Below, piece after piece: positions 1-7,863 of a stretch of DNA of 64,000 nt (position 1 is the first letter of the stretch; each line of letters begins with the position of its first letter). The notes below the pieces were generated by a model, which was not told the DNA's origin, ran no database searches, and saw only the letters and a program-made list of their open reading frames with translations. The position numbers and the translations under genes are program-made. Where the stretch lies: the NCBI GenBank assembly GCA_963795435.1, contig CAWCHV010000007.1, positions 2,046,001 to 2,110,000 of the forward strand, in the 5' to 3' direction. This DNA is from JAFKFI01 sp963795435 (GTDB lineage: Bacteria; Pseudomonadota; Alphaproteobacteria; Acetobacterales; Acetobacteraceae).

Positions 1-1176
1 GGCGTCACCACCGGCGGCTGGGTGCTGCCGGACGGGCCGTTGGACGCGGCCTTGCTCGGCGCCGCCCTGTGCTTGGTGTACGCGGTGCAGGGCTCCGGCC
101 GCCCGGCGCGGCTCTGGTGGCTCGCCAGCGGGCTCTGCGCCGGGCTGGCGCTGTTCGCGAAATACTCGGCCGCGCTGACGCTCGTGGGGGCCTGCGTCTA
201 TCTGGCGACCCAGCGGGAGCACCGGCGCTGGCTGGCGCGCCCGGAGCCCTACCTTGCCGGACTGGTCGCGACCCTGATCTTTCTGCCGGTGCTGATCTGG
301 AACGCGCTGCATGGCTGGGCGTCGTTCGCGTTTCAGGCCGGGCGCGCCGAGGGCGCGGCGTTCTCGCCGGCGATGCCGCTCGTGACCCTCGGCGGCGAGG
401 CGCTGTTCCTGCTGCCCTGGATCTGGCTGCCGCTGATGGTTGTCTTCGTCCGGGCGATCGGGCGCGGACCGCGCGAATGGCGGGGATGGCTGCTTTGCTG
501 CCTCGGCGCGCCGCCGATCCTGGTGTTCACCCTGGTCTCCGCCTGGTCGAGCCATCGCGTGCTGTACCACTGGGCGGCGCCGGGCTATTTGATGCTGTTC
601 CCCCTTCTGGGCGCGCTGGTCGCGCGCGACCTGGAGCGCGGCTGGCGGGTCACGCGGATCTGGCTCGTCGGCACCGCCCTGTTCGTGCTGGCTGGGGTGG
701 CGATCGTCGCGGCGCAGGGGGGCTATGGCTGGCTGCCGGGCTTCTCGTCCTATTTCCAGGCCGGCAAGGACCCGTCCCTGGACGCGGTGAACTGGACGGA
801 TCTGCCCGCCGCGCTCGCGGCGCGGGGGCTGGCCGGGCGGCACGGTCTCGTCATCGCGGGGGTCAACTGGCGCGACACCGGGAAGATCGCCTACGCGCTC
901 GGCGGCAGCGAGACGGTGATCTGCCTCGACACCGACGACCGCCAGTTCGGCCTCAACCGGCCCGCCGCCACCGCCTTGGGCAAGGACGTGCTCATCGTCG
1001 TGCGGTCCGAGGACGCCGAGCGGGCCGCCGCCAAATACGCGCCCATCTTCGCGCGCATGGCGACATTACCGCCCGTGACGATCGGGCACGGCGGCAGCGC
1101 GGGACTGGAGCTGTCGCTGCTGCTCGGTCACACGCTTCGCGTCTGGCCGCCGCCGGCCTCGCCCGACATGTCCTGA
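1..1176 (+). CDS. Glycosyltransferase family 39-type membrane protein (5' truncated)
   Basis: The reading frame is open at base 1 (it reads GVTTGGWVLPDGPL before the first possible GTG at 22), so the gene begins outside the window and the visible part is a C-terminal portion of about 391 residues. It has a series of hydrophobic segments (for example LVATLIFLPVLIWNAL, ALFLLPWIWLPLMVVFV, IWLVGTALFVLAGVAIVAA). The early PDGPL motif resembles the DxPL signature of ArnT/PMT_2 glycosyltransferases, which move a sugar from a polyprenyl-phosphate donor to an acceptor at the periplasmic face. The last ~130 residues are a soluble domain. The catalytic acidic motif of the first loop is off the window, so the family call is moderate and the substrate is unknown. 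Confidence 0.7.
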   Translation, partial: GVTTGGWVLPDGPLDAALLGAALCLVYAVQGSGRPARLWWLASGLCAGLALFAKYSAALTLVGACVYLATQREHRRWLARPEPYLAGLVATLIFLPVLIWNALHGWASFAFQAGRAEGAAFSPAMPLVTLGGEALFLLPWIWLPLMVVFVRAIGRGPREWRGWLLCCLGAPPILVFTLVSAWSSHRVLYHWAAPGYLMLFPLLGALVARDLERGWRVTRIWLVGTALFVLAGVAIVAAQGGYGWLPGFSSYFQAGKDPSLDAVNWTDLPAALAARGLAGRHGLVIAGVNWRDTGKIAYALGGSETVICLDTDDRQFGLNRPAATALGKDVLIVVRSEDAERAAAKYAPIFARMATLPPVTIGHGGSAGLELSLLLGHTLRVWPPPASPDMS

Positions 1177-1186
1177 CGCACCGACC

Positions 1187-2065
1187 TCATGGCCAGAGCC
1201 AGGCCGCGCCACGCACGCCGGAGCTGTCGCCGTGGACCGGTTTCAGGATCGGCGTCGCGCAGCTTCCGCCGAAGACATGCCCGGCGAGGAGCGCGGGCAG
1301 CCGGGCGTAGAGATGATCCATGTTCGACAGGCCGCCGCCGAGCACGATCACGTCCGGGTCGATCAGGTTCACCACCCAGCCGAGCGCGCGGGCGAGCCGT
1401 TCGGCGTGCCGGTCGAGTGCTGCCTTCGCGCGCAGATCGCCCGACGCGGCTCGATCAGGGAGGGCGCTTGCGTCGTGCGCGGCCGGCCCGTCGGCGTCGC
1501 GCGCCAGCGCGGGTCCGGCCAGCATCGCCTCGATGCAACCGAGCCGGCCGCACCAGCAGCGCGGCGGCGGGAAGTCGGACCCGCTGGCGAGCGGAAACGG
1601 GCTGTGGCCCCACTCACCCGCCACACCGTTGGGGCCATCCAGCAACCGCCCGTCCACCGCCACCCCGCCGCCGCATCCGGTTCCGAGGATCACGCCGAAC
1701 ACGGTCCGCAGACCGGCCCCCGCGCCGTCGACCGCCTCGGACAGGGTGAAGCAGGCCCCGTCATTGGCGATCCGCACCGGCCTGCCGAGCGCCCTCTCGA
1801 TATCGGACTGGAAACGCTGGCCATCGAGCGCCGTCGAACTGCGCAATCGCCCCGTGGCCTTGTCGATCCTGCCGGGGAAACCGATGCCGACGCTCGCCGC
1901 CGTTCCGAGGCCGGCCTCGCTGCGCTCGACCAGCGCGACGATCGCGGCGAGCGCGTCGTGATACGCCGACGGAGTTGCCAGGCGGCGGCGCGTGGCGTTG
2001 GTCTCGCCGCTCGGGAGCGCGGCCGCCTCGATCTTGCTCGCGCCGATGTCGATGCCGATACGCAC
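1187..2065 (-). CDS. ROK family sugar kinase (fructokinase/glucokinase type)
   Basis: A 292-residue ROK-family protein. It opens with the phosphate-binding motif MRIGIDIGASKIEAAAL and contains the ATPase-fold motifs GIGFPGRID, IANDGACFTLSEA and GVILGTGCGGGV. The ROK zinc-binding motif is intact as CWCGRLGCIE around residue 170, following an H at GEWGHSPF. These features predict cytoplasmic ATP-dependent phosphorylation of a hexose such as fructose, mannose or N-acetylhexosamine. The motifs fit a kinase rather than a ROK transcriptional repressor because there is no N-terminal helix-turn-helix. It converges on the upstream glycosyltransferase gene with 10 bp between them. The exact sugar cannot be read from sequence. 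Confidence 0.85.
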   Translation of the reverse strand: MRIGIDIGASKIEAAALPSGETNATRRRLATPSAYHDALAAIVALVERSEAGLGTAASVGIGFPGRIDKATGRLRSSTALDGQRFQSDIERALGRPVRIANDGACFTLSEAVDGAGAGLRTVFGVILGTGCGGGVAVDGRLLDGPNGVAGEWGHSPFPLASGSDFPPPRCWCGRLGCIEAMLAGPALARDADGPAAHDASALPDRAASGDLRAKAALDRHAERLARALGWVVNLIDPDVIVLGGGLSNMDHLYARLPALLAGHVFGGSCATPILKPVHGDSSGVRGAAWLWP

Positions 2066-2131
2066 GTGACCCCTCGGGATGCCGGACCGCAGCGCGATCC
2101 AGCATCCCGGGCGGGAATGGTCAACCGGCGA

Positions 2132-3130
2132 TCATGCGTCCGCGCTCCGCCGCCGCCGGGCAACGCCCAGCCCGGCCAAACCGGCGGCGAGGACGAGCAT
2201 GGAAGTCGGCTCGGGCACCGGGGTGCCGACGGTGCCGATGGTGTTGCCGGCGGCGTCGACGTAGAAACCGACCACGGTGTTGCGGTCGTTGATGCCGTTG
2301 ATCGTCGTCGCCGTCGAGCCGGTCGGATCGAGCGTCGTGAACATTCCGCCGATATCGAGGAAGCCGTGCATCACGCCGGCCGCATCGACATAGTCGCCGA
2401 CGATGTTGCCGAGGTCGTTGACCCCGAGCGCCTGGGTTGAGGCCGAGCCGGGCGCCTGGAAAGAGGTAATGGTTCCCGCCTTGTCGGTGAAGGCGGAGAA
2501 GTTGCCATTCGCCAGCTGATAGAAGCCGACCACCGTGCCGGCGTCGTTCACGCCGGTCGCCTGGCTGTTGAAATTCGTCGGCAGCAGCGCGTTGATGTTG
2601 GTGAAGCTCGGCGCCGTGAAACTCGGGCCGCCGGAGACGGTGCCGGCGATCTGCCCGGTCGCGCCCGCCGCATCGTGCGTCCAATAGCCGGCCGCCGTCG
2701 TGCCGGCGTGGTTGATGCCGAGCAGCTGGGTGAAGGCGAAGGTGGGCGCGTCCACCGTGGTGAACGTCCCGCCCTGGCCGCCCGTGTTGGCGAAGCCGTT
2801 CGTCACCCCGCCCTTGATGTAGAACCCGACCGAGGTGGGCGAGGCGCCGTTGCTGACCCCGATGACCTGCGTGCCGCCATCCGCGCCGGGAAAGTTCAAC
2901 CGCGTGAAGTTGGCCGGAACCGGCGGCAAGGTGAGGGTGAAGCCGTTGAAGATCGTGGCATTGCCGTACCCGACGATCAACGAGCTGTTGTTGATGCCGA
3001 GCGCCTGGGTGAAGGTGGGGTTCAGCGGGTCGATGATGTTGGTGAAGGTGTAGGTCGTCGCGTGCGCGGTGCTGGACATGGCCGCAGACGCGACCATTGC
3101 CGCGCCGATCGCGCAGGGAATGTACCGCAT
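2132..3130 (-). CDS. PEP-CTERM exported protein with HAF repeats
   Basis: A 332-residue exported protein. The ATG at 3130 was chosen because it begins a signal peptide (MRYIPCAIGAAMVASAAM...AHA) and is preceded by a GAGGAG-type ribosome site. The body holds about six repeats of roughly 45-55 residues, each with a G-[IV]-[NS]-x-x-G-x-x-x-[VA]-G-x-Y core (ALGINNSSLIVGY, ATGVNDAGTVVGFY, ALGVNDLGNIVGDY, INGINDRNTVVGFY). This is the pattern of HAF extracellular repeats. The C terminus is a sorting signal: VPEPTSMLVLAAGLAGLGV followed by an arginine-rich tail. In PEP-CTERM systems the signal is cleaved by an exosortase and the protein goes to the surface or exopolysaccharide. No exosortase gene is visible here. 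Confidence 0.85.
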   Translation of the reverse strand: MRYIPCAIGAAMVASAAMSSTAHATTYTFTNIIDPLNPTFTQALGINNSSLIVGYGNATIFNGFTLTLPPVPANFTRLNFPGADGGTQVIGVSNGASPTSVGFYIKGGVTNGFANTGGQGGTFTTVDAPTFAFTQLLGINHAGTTAAGYWTHDAAGATGQIAGTVSGGPSFTAPSFTNINALLPTNFNSQATGVNDAGTVVGFYQLANGNFSAFTDKAGTITSFQAPGSASTQALGVNDLGNIVGDYVDAAGVMHGFLDIGGMFTTLDPTGSTATTINGINDRNTVVGFYVDAAGNTIGTVGTPVPEPTSMLVLAAGLAGLGVARRRRSADA

Positions 3131-3150
3131 TGTCCTCGATCTCCTCGAAG

Positions 3151-3181
3151 GAAACGGACCTGGGAAACGGACCTGGGAAAC
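3151..3181. repeat. 13-bp tandem repeat upstream of PEP-CTERM gene
   Basis: The unit GAAACGGACCTGG occurs twice head to tail (3151-3163 and 3164-3176), followed by a partial third copy (GAAAC). It lies in the 5' leader of the PEP-CTERM gene, about 20-50 bp upstream of its start codon. A copy-number change would alter leader length but not the reading frame. Confidence 0.8.
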
Positions 3182-3356
3182 GCCGGTGGCCGGGCGGGAA
3201 CGCCGGTCCACCACGGCCGTAGATTGCATCGGATCGTGTGCGTAACCCAGCCCATTTCGCAACGGCCTTCGTCACGATGGCGTGTCGTGACGGACTGTCA
3301 CGCACCGATGCCGCGTTGCGCCGGACCCGGCGCTCGGGCCCGGCGAAGGCGTTCGC

Positions 3357-3458
3357 GAAGGTGCAGTGCGCGATCCCCCCGCGGATTGCCTTGCGTTGGC
3401 GAAGCTCGCCGAGGGCTGGAAGATCGTCGGCAAGGCGTTCCACACCGATACGCGCTGA
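3357..3458 (+). pseudogene. C-terminal remnant of an NTF2-like (lumazine-binding type) protein
   Basis: A short open stretch ending in TGA at 3456 reads DCLALAKLAEGWKIVGKAF followed by HTD. This closely resembles the last beta strands of NTF2-like/SnoaL-type lumazine-binding proteins, which typically end in a pattern like YLLLLKxxGxWKIVxKxFH. No start codon or N-terminal part is visible upstream in this frame. It is therefore best read as a gene remnant. The rest of the interval between the PEP-CTERM gene and the antiporter (3131-3493) shows no other convincing coding sequence. Confidence 0.45.
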
Positions 3459-3493
3459 CGAGCCTCCGTTGGGTCGTGAAGTCGTTCACCCCC

Positions 3494-4576
3494 TCACGGC
3501 ACCACGGTCGTGAACAGGTAGACGGCGAAGATCACGAGATGGACGGTGCCTTGCAGAATGGTCGTGCGGCCGCTGCCAAGCGATAGCGTGGCGACCAGCA
3601 GCGATAGCCCGAGCAGCACCATCGCCTTGAGATCGAGCCCCAGCACCAGGGTCCAGCCGGTGACCACCGAGACGAGCGCGACGGCGGGGATCGTCAGCCC
3701 GATCGAGGCCAGCGCCGAGCCGAGTGCGAGGTTGAGGCTCGTCTGGAGCCGGTCGGCGCGCGCGGCCTGCAAGGCGGCGAGGCTTTCCGGCAACAGCACG
3801 ATCGCCGCGATGATGACGCCCACCGCCGCCTTGGGGGCGCCGGCGGCGTCGACAGCCGCCTCGATGGTCGGGGCGAGGGTCTTGGCCAGGAGCACCACCG
3901 CGCCGAGGCAGGCGAGCAGCAGAACCGCGCTCAACGCCGCCGCGGACCCGCTCGGCGGTGCGGCGTGCTCCTCCGCGTCGTGCGCCGCGGCACCTTGGGG
4001 CAGGAAATAGTCGCGATGCCGAACTGTCTGCACCAGCACGAACGCGCCGTAGAGTACGAGCGAGGCGACCGCGATCAGCTCGAGCTGGCTGACCGAATAC
4101 ATAGGGCCGGCCGTGGTCGTCGTGGTGTTGGGCAGCACGAGCGTTATGACCGACATCGTGGCGAGCGTCGCCAGCGAGGCGTTTACGCCGTACAGCCCGA
4201 ACGCCTGCTCGCCATGCTTCGAGCCGCCGGCGAGCAGGCAGACGCCGACCATGCCGTTGAGGATGATCATCACCGCTGCAAACACCGTGTCGCGCGCGAG
4301 TGCAGCCGTCGCCTCGCCGCCGGCCAGCATCAGCGAGACGATCAGCGCCACCTCGATCACGGTCACGGCGAGGGCCAGGACCAGCGTGCCGAAGGGCTCG
4401 CCGACGCGGTGCGCCACGATCTCGGCGTGATGCACCGCCGCCAGCACGCAGGCGACCAGGCCCGCGCCGAGCGCCAGATCGAAAATGGGATGCGCGACTG
4501 CGAGGGAAGCCGCCAGCAGCAGCCAACCGGCCAGCGGGGAAAGCAATGTCCAGACGGGCAAGTGAGCGCGGATCAT
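3494..4576 (-). CDS. Calcium/proton antiporter, ChaA/CAX type
   Basis: A roughly 360-residue, highly hydrophobic protein with about 11 membrane segments in two homologous halves. The first alpha repeat is visible as GEPFGTLVLALAVTVIEVAL, with the conserved glutamates used for cation binding. The second half carries LLPESLAALQAA, the matching acidic site of the Ca2+/cation antiporter superfamily. A hydrophilic loop with histidine and acidic residues (AAAHDAEEHAAPP) separates the halves. The start MIRAHLP (4576) is preferred over an in-frame start seven codons upstream. The protein should extrude Ca2+ (or Na+/K+) from the cytoplasm using the proton gradient. It is a lone gene with no clear operon partner. 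Confidence 0.85.
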   Translation of the reverse strand: MIRAHLPVWTLLSPLAGWLLLAASLAVAHPIFDLALGAGLVACVLAAVHHAEIVAHRVGEPFGTLVLALAVTVIEVALIVSLMLAGGEATAALARDTVFAAVMIILNGMVGVCLLAGGSKHGEQAFGLYGVNASLATLATMSVITLVLPNTTTTTAGPMYSVSQLELIAVASLVLYGAFVLVQTVRHRDYFLPQGAAAHDAEEHAAPPSGSAAALSAVLLLACLGAVVLLAKTLAPTIEAAVDAAGAPKAAVGVIIAAIVLLPESLAALQAARADRLQTSLNLALGSALASIGLTIPAVALVSVVTGWTLVLGLDLKAMVLLGLSLLVATLSLGSGRTTILQGTVHLVIFAVYLFTTVVP

Positions 4577-4616
4577 CGGTTGATCAGTATGGCACACCGC
4601 GGGAAGGCCGGAATCG

Positions 4617-4672
4617 CCCGCCCCCTCACCCCAAGCGAGGGAGAAGGAAAGAAGGGCCTCCCCGGCTTGCGG
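4617..4672. repeat. Dispersed GC-rich palindromic element, copy 1 (partial)
   Basis: The stretch contains CCCCCTCACCCCAAGCGAGG followed by GAGAAGGAAAGAAGGGCCTC. It matches half of the element seen in full at 14671-14762, 57301-57382 and 58329-58406. It lies between the antiporter start and the MFS gene, outside any convincing coding region. Confidence 0.6.
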
Positions 4673-4740
4673 GCGATCCGTTGACGCTCCGCGCCTCCAG
4701 CCGCATTCTTGCCCTTTCGCCGCCGGAAGGATGACGAGCG

Positions 4741-5952
4741 ATGGCGCTCAGCCGTGGCACCCGGGTCAATCTGCTGATCGGCACCGGCCATTTCATGTCG
4801 CATTTCTACGTGCTGTGCCTGCCGCCGATGTTCCTCGTCTGGCAGAAGACGTTCGGCGTGAGCTTCGCGCAGCTCGGCCTCTCCGTCGCGCTGATGTCGG
4901 GCACCACCGCGGTCCTGCAGACGCCGGTGGGTTTTCTGGTCGACCGCCACGGCGCGCGGCGGTTCCTCGTCGGCGGGGCGCTACTCATGTCGCTGTCAAT
5001 CGCGGCGATGGGGCTGGCGACCGCGTTCTGGCAGATCCTTGTCCTCGCCGTCCTGTCCGGCGTGGGCAACTCCGTGATCCACCCGGCGGACTACGCCATC
5101 CTCAGCGGCTCGGTCGACAAGGACCGCATGGGCCGCTCCTTCGCGCTGCACACCTTCAGCGGCAATCTCGGCTTCTCCGCCGGCGCGCCGGTGATCGCGC
5201 TGCTGATGCTCGCCATCGGCTGGCGCGGCAGCTTGATCCTGGTCGGGCTGCTCGGGGTGCCGATCGTCGGCGCGATCCTGCTGCAGAGCCGTATCCTGAT
5301 CGACCAGGCGCGCGAGCCGCCGCGCCACGCCGGCGCCCCGATCAGCGGGCGGCAATTGCTGATGACCAGGCCGATGCTGCTGTTCTTCGGCTTCTTCATG
5401 CTCGGCGCCTGCGCGGGAGCCGGCGTGCAGGCTTGGCTGATCACCGTGCTGCACACCGTCAAGGGCCTCGACCTCCGGGTCGCCTCGACGGCGCTGTTCG
5501 CCTACATGGCGGGCTCGACCTGCGGCACGCTGGTCGGCGGCTGGTTCGCCGACCGTTACAAGACGCACCTGCTGAGCTTCGCGGTGGTGCTCACCACCTT
5601 CTCCGCCGCGCTGATCCTGGCGGTGGGCGTGCTGCCGGTCCCCGGCATCGTGGCGATCGGGCTCGTGTTCCTCTCGGGCCTCGCGCTCGGCGCCAGCCGC
5701 ACGCCCCGCGACGTGATGGTGAAGGACGCGGCGCCGCCGGGGCAGATCGGCAAGGTGTTCGGCTTCGTCAGCGCCGGGCTGCCGCTGGGCTCGGCGATCA
5801 CCCCGGTGCCGTTCGGTTTCCTGATCGACCGCGGCCATCCCGAACTGGTGCTCGTGCTGGTCTCCGTCATCCTGCTGCTGAGCCTGCTCTGCGCCGGCAG
5901 CGCCCGCTCCGCCGCGCGCCACGGCGAGGCAGTGCCGGTTGCCGCGGAATAG
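4741..5952 (+). CDS. MFS transporter
   Basis: A 403-residue protein with about 12 membrane segments in the usual 6+6 arrangement. The loop between helices 2 and 3 has the family motif, seen as GFLVDRHGARRFLVGGALL. A matching loop in the second half reads GGWFADRYKTHLL. The start follows AGGATGACGAGCG and is near the expected position. It should move a small molecule across the inner membrane; the substrate cannot be predicted. Its stop codon (5950-5952) directly abuts the stop of the convergent secreted-protein gene on the other strand. Confidence 0.85.
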   Translation: MALSRGTRVNLLIGTGHFMSHFYVLCLPPMFLVWQKTFGVSFAQLGLSVALMSGTTAVLQTPVGFLVDRHGARRFLVGGALLMSLSIAAMGLATAFWQILVLAVLSGVGNSVIHPADYAILSGSVDKDRMGRSFALHTFSGNLGFSAGAPVIALLMLAIGWRGSLILVGLLGVPIVGAILLQSRILIDQAREPPRHAGAPISGRQLLMTRPMLLFFGFFMLGACAGAGVQAWLITVLHTVKGLDLRVASTALFAYMAGSTCGTLVGGWFADRYKTHLLSFAVVLTTFSAALILAVGVLPVPGIVAIGLVFLSGLALGASRTPRDVMVKDAAPPGQIGKVFGFVSAGLPLGSAITPVPFGFLIDRGHPELVLVLVSVILLLSLLCAGSARSAARHGEAVPVAAE

Positions 5953-6297
5953 CTACTGCAGCGGCATCTTGAGATTGAAGCCGGGGACCGGCAGCTGCCG
6001 CTGCTGCTGCTGCCGCTCGATCGTGGAGCCCGGCGTGTAGCCCTGCCCGCCGTTGTATTGCCGCTGGTTGAAGAGATCGGGGCTGAGCTGCGGTCCGCTA
6101 TTGCGCTCGGCTTGCGCGGGAGCGCTGAGGTCGAGGTCGGGCACGGGGGCGGCCTGGAAGTCGGGCGGGCTCGCCGGCGGGACCGGCGGCAGCGGGAAAT
6201 TCTCGTCCGGCGACAGGATCACGGGCGCGGACCGGCGTGGGGCGGCTCCCATCGCCGCGATCCCGAACACCGCCGCGAGGAAGGCGCGCCGTTTCAT
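5953..6297 (-). CDS. Small secreted proline-rich protein, function unknown
   Basis: A 114-residue protein with an apparent signal sequence (MKRRAFLAAVFGIAAMGAAP). The mature part is proline-rich and then glutamine/asparagine-rich, with a IERQQQQRQLPVP stretch near the C terminus. No catalytic motif or cysteine is seen. The start ATG overlaps the stop of the NUDIX gene as ATGA (6294-6297), so the two are probably translated together. The role is unknown. Confidence 0.6.
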   Translation of the reverse strand: MKRRAFLAAVFGIAAMGAAPRRSAPVILSPDENFPLPPVPPASPPDFQAAPVPDLDLSAPAQAERNSGPQLSPDLFNQRQYNGGQGYTPGSTIERQQQQRQLPVPGFNLKMPLQ

Positions 6298-6887
6298 AGC
6301 CCGCCCGCCACGGACCCGGGCAGCCCGTTCACACCCCGCGGGTCCTGTGCCGGATTGCGGGCCGGCGCCGCGAGCGGGCCACCGCCGCCCCGCCGCCAGG
6401 CATCCAGCGCCCAATGGACCGACGGGAATGCAATTTCGCGCCAGGGGATGTCCTCGGGCCGGAACAGCCGGACCTCGAGACTCTCCTCTCCGATCGCATA
6501 GGCGGGCGCACCCTCGAACCGGGCGCGGAAGATCACCTGGACCTGACCGATGCGGCTGATGCTGAACACGCCCAGGATGCCGTCCAGCGCGATCTCGGCG
6601 CGGGCTTCTTCCCAGGCCTCGCGCCGCGCCCCTTCCTCTACCGTCTCGCCGAGTTCCAAATAGCCGGCGGGCAGGGTCCAGAAGCCCCTGCGCGGGTCGA
6701 TCGCCCGGCGGCACATCAGCACCGTCTCGCCTGCCACGACAACCGACCCGACCACCACCTTGGGGTTCTCGTAGGCCACGTGGCCGCAATCGGGGCAGAC
6801 GAGCCGCTCGCGGTTATCGCCGTCCGGAACGCGGCGAATGAAGTCGGGCATTTCCGCAAAGGTGCCGCGTTCGTGGTGCGGGTTCAA
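6294..6887 (-). CDS. NUDIX hydrolase with N-terminal zinc ribbon
   Basis: The NUDIX box is complete: GYLELGETVEEGARREAWEE fits G-x5-E-x7-REUxEExGU and marks the metal-binding and catalytic helix. In front of it is half of a zinc ribbon (CPDCGHVAYENPK), as in NudC-like and related pyrophosphohydrolases. The enzyme should hydrolyse a nucleoside diphosphate derivative in the cytoplasm. A TTG at 6887 has a strong GGAGG six bases upstream. An ATG at 6851 (MPDFIRRVPDGDN) is the position most relatives start from, so the true start is uncertain. It overlaps the downstream secreted-protein gene by four bases. Confidence 0.8.
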   Translation of the reverse strand: MNPHHERGTFAEMPDFIRRVPDGDNRERLVCPDCGHVAYENPKVVVGSVVVAGETVLMCRRAIDPRRGFWTLPAGYLELGETVEEGARREAWEEARAEIALDGILGVFSISRIGQVQVIFRARFEGAPAYAIGEESLEVRLFRPEDIPWREIAFPSVHWALDAWRRGGGGPLAAPARNPAQDPRGVNGLPGSVAGGL

Positions 6888-7028
6888 GGCCCTCCGCGAA
6901 ACGTCGCCGGGCGCATCGCTTCGCGCTCATAGTCCGGGCTCTCGACTGTGACCCCGGAGTCCACCGGGGCGACTGGGTACCACGCCCTGGTCGCCACGGC
7001 CGGGACGACGAGAGCGCCACCGATCCCA

Positions 7029-7262
7029 TTCACGCCGTCCGGATCAGACCGCCCGGATCACCCCGCCTGGTTCACGCTGTCCGGATCAGACCGCCCGGAT
7101 GCCCCCGCCTGGTGCACGCCGTCCGGATCAGACCGCCCGGATGCCCCCGCCTGGTTCACGCCGTCCGGATCAGACTCCGTATCAAACTGCTTCGTATCAA
7201 ACCGCCCCGGATCAGACTGCCCCGGATCAGACTGCCTTCGATCAGACTGCCCGGATCGCGCC
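7029..7262. repeat. Nested tandem repeats (42-bp, then 15-bp units)
   Basis: Three complete 42-bp units run from 7029 to 7154, all beginning TTCACGC or TGCACGC and containing GTCCGGATCAGACCGCCCGG. A fourth unit starts at 7155 and then degenerates into about five 15-bp units built on CCGGATCAGACTGCC, ending near 7262. Both unit lengths are multiples of three, so every reading frame stays open through the array. This explains several overlapping apparent ORFs. Units are contiguous with no spacers, so this is not a CRISPR array. Confidence 0.9.
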
Positions 7263-7539
7263 GCCCCGCCCTCAAACCGAAAGGTCGAGCAGCGATCCGC
7301 GGGGCAGGGTTCGCCCGGGAGGCGCGGAGCCCTCGGCCGGGGCCAGCTTTTGCGGCGCGGGCTGCGGCTGGCCCTGCATTCCGGTCGCCCGAACCCGGGT
7401 CACTGGACCCGTGCCGGACGCGCCGGCGGCGGGAGACATCGCCGGCCTGGAGGAGAGGCTCGTCTGCGCGACGCTCGCCGAGAAGGCCGCAAGGGAGTTG
7501 GTCGACAACATGCGCAGGATCATGAACCGCATCAGTTAA
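7099..7539 (+). CDS. Hypothetical repeat-containing protein, start uncertain
   Basis: In this frame the 42-bp units read as a 14-residue repeat (RRPDQTARMPPPGS) and the 15-bp units as a pentapeptide of the form x-[DY]-QTA. A unique C-terminal part ends in an amphipathic charged helix (LEERLVCATLAEKAARELVD, then NMRRIMNRIS). The unique part has mostly G or C in third codon positions, as expected for real genes here, which is the main support for this frame. The first ATG is at 7099, inside the repeats; the frame is open back to 6952 but has no usual start there. It may be a regulatory or surface peptide, a decayed gene, or non-coding. Function is unknown. Confidence 0.35.
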   Translation: MPPPGARRPDQTARMPPPGSRRPDQTPYQTASYQTAPDQTAPDQTAFDQTARIAPPRPQTERSSSDPRGRVRPGGAEPSAGASFCGAGCGWPCIPVARTRVTGPVPDAPAAGDIAGLEERLVCATLAEKAARELVDNMRRIMNRIS

Positions 7540-7567
7540 CAATACATGAAGATCGTCCAAGAAAAAA

Positions 7568-7594
7568 GGCCGCCGAGCATGGGGCTCGGCGGCC
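7568..7594 (-). terminator. Perfect 11-bp hairpin flanked by an A-tract
   Basis: GGCCGCCGAGC (7568-7578) pairs perfectly with GCTCGGCGGCC (7584-7594) around a 5-base loop. It is preceded by six A residues, so on the minus strand it is a GC-rich stem followed by a U-tract, a classical intrinsic terminator. On the plus strand it is followed only by AGGTTT, yet it sits just after the plus-strand ORF ending at 7539, so it may work in both directions. The interval 7595-7863 shows nothing else recognisable. Confidence 0.7.
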
Positions 7595-7863
7595 AGGTTT
7601 CCAGGCGGCGTTGGGGGGAGGTCTACGCCGCCCGCTGTTCCCGCTGTCCGCTAAACAGCGCGATCATCGCGCGGCTAAAGGGTCGGGATGTCGCCGGGTT
7701 TCCGAAAAGTCACCAAGAGCCCGTCAGTCGCGGCGGTCTCATCGACCCCAATCGCCCCGGCACTCCTCAGGTTGGTGGAAGGTTGCGGCGGTCCACCTCT
7801 GGCGGCAGGATCGTGGCCGAGTCCGGCATCAAGCCGGACCGACCAGCGAGGACGTTCAGGCAC

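Noticed and set aside
2121..3443. A 440-residue minus-strand protein
   Set aside because: Frame shadow of the PEP-CTERM gene; the proper frame has signal peptide, repeats and sorting tail.
7029..7262. Possible CRISPR array
   Set aside because: Units are contiguous without unique spacers, the period changes from 42 to 15 bp, and no cas gene is near.
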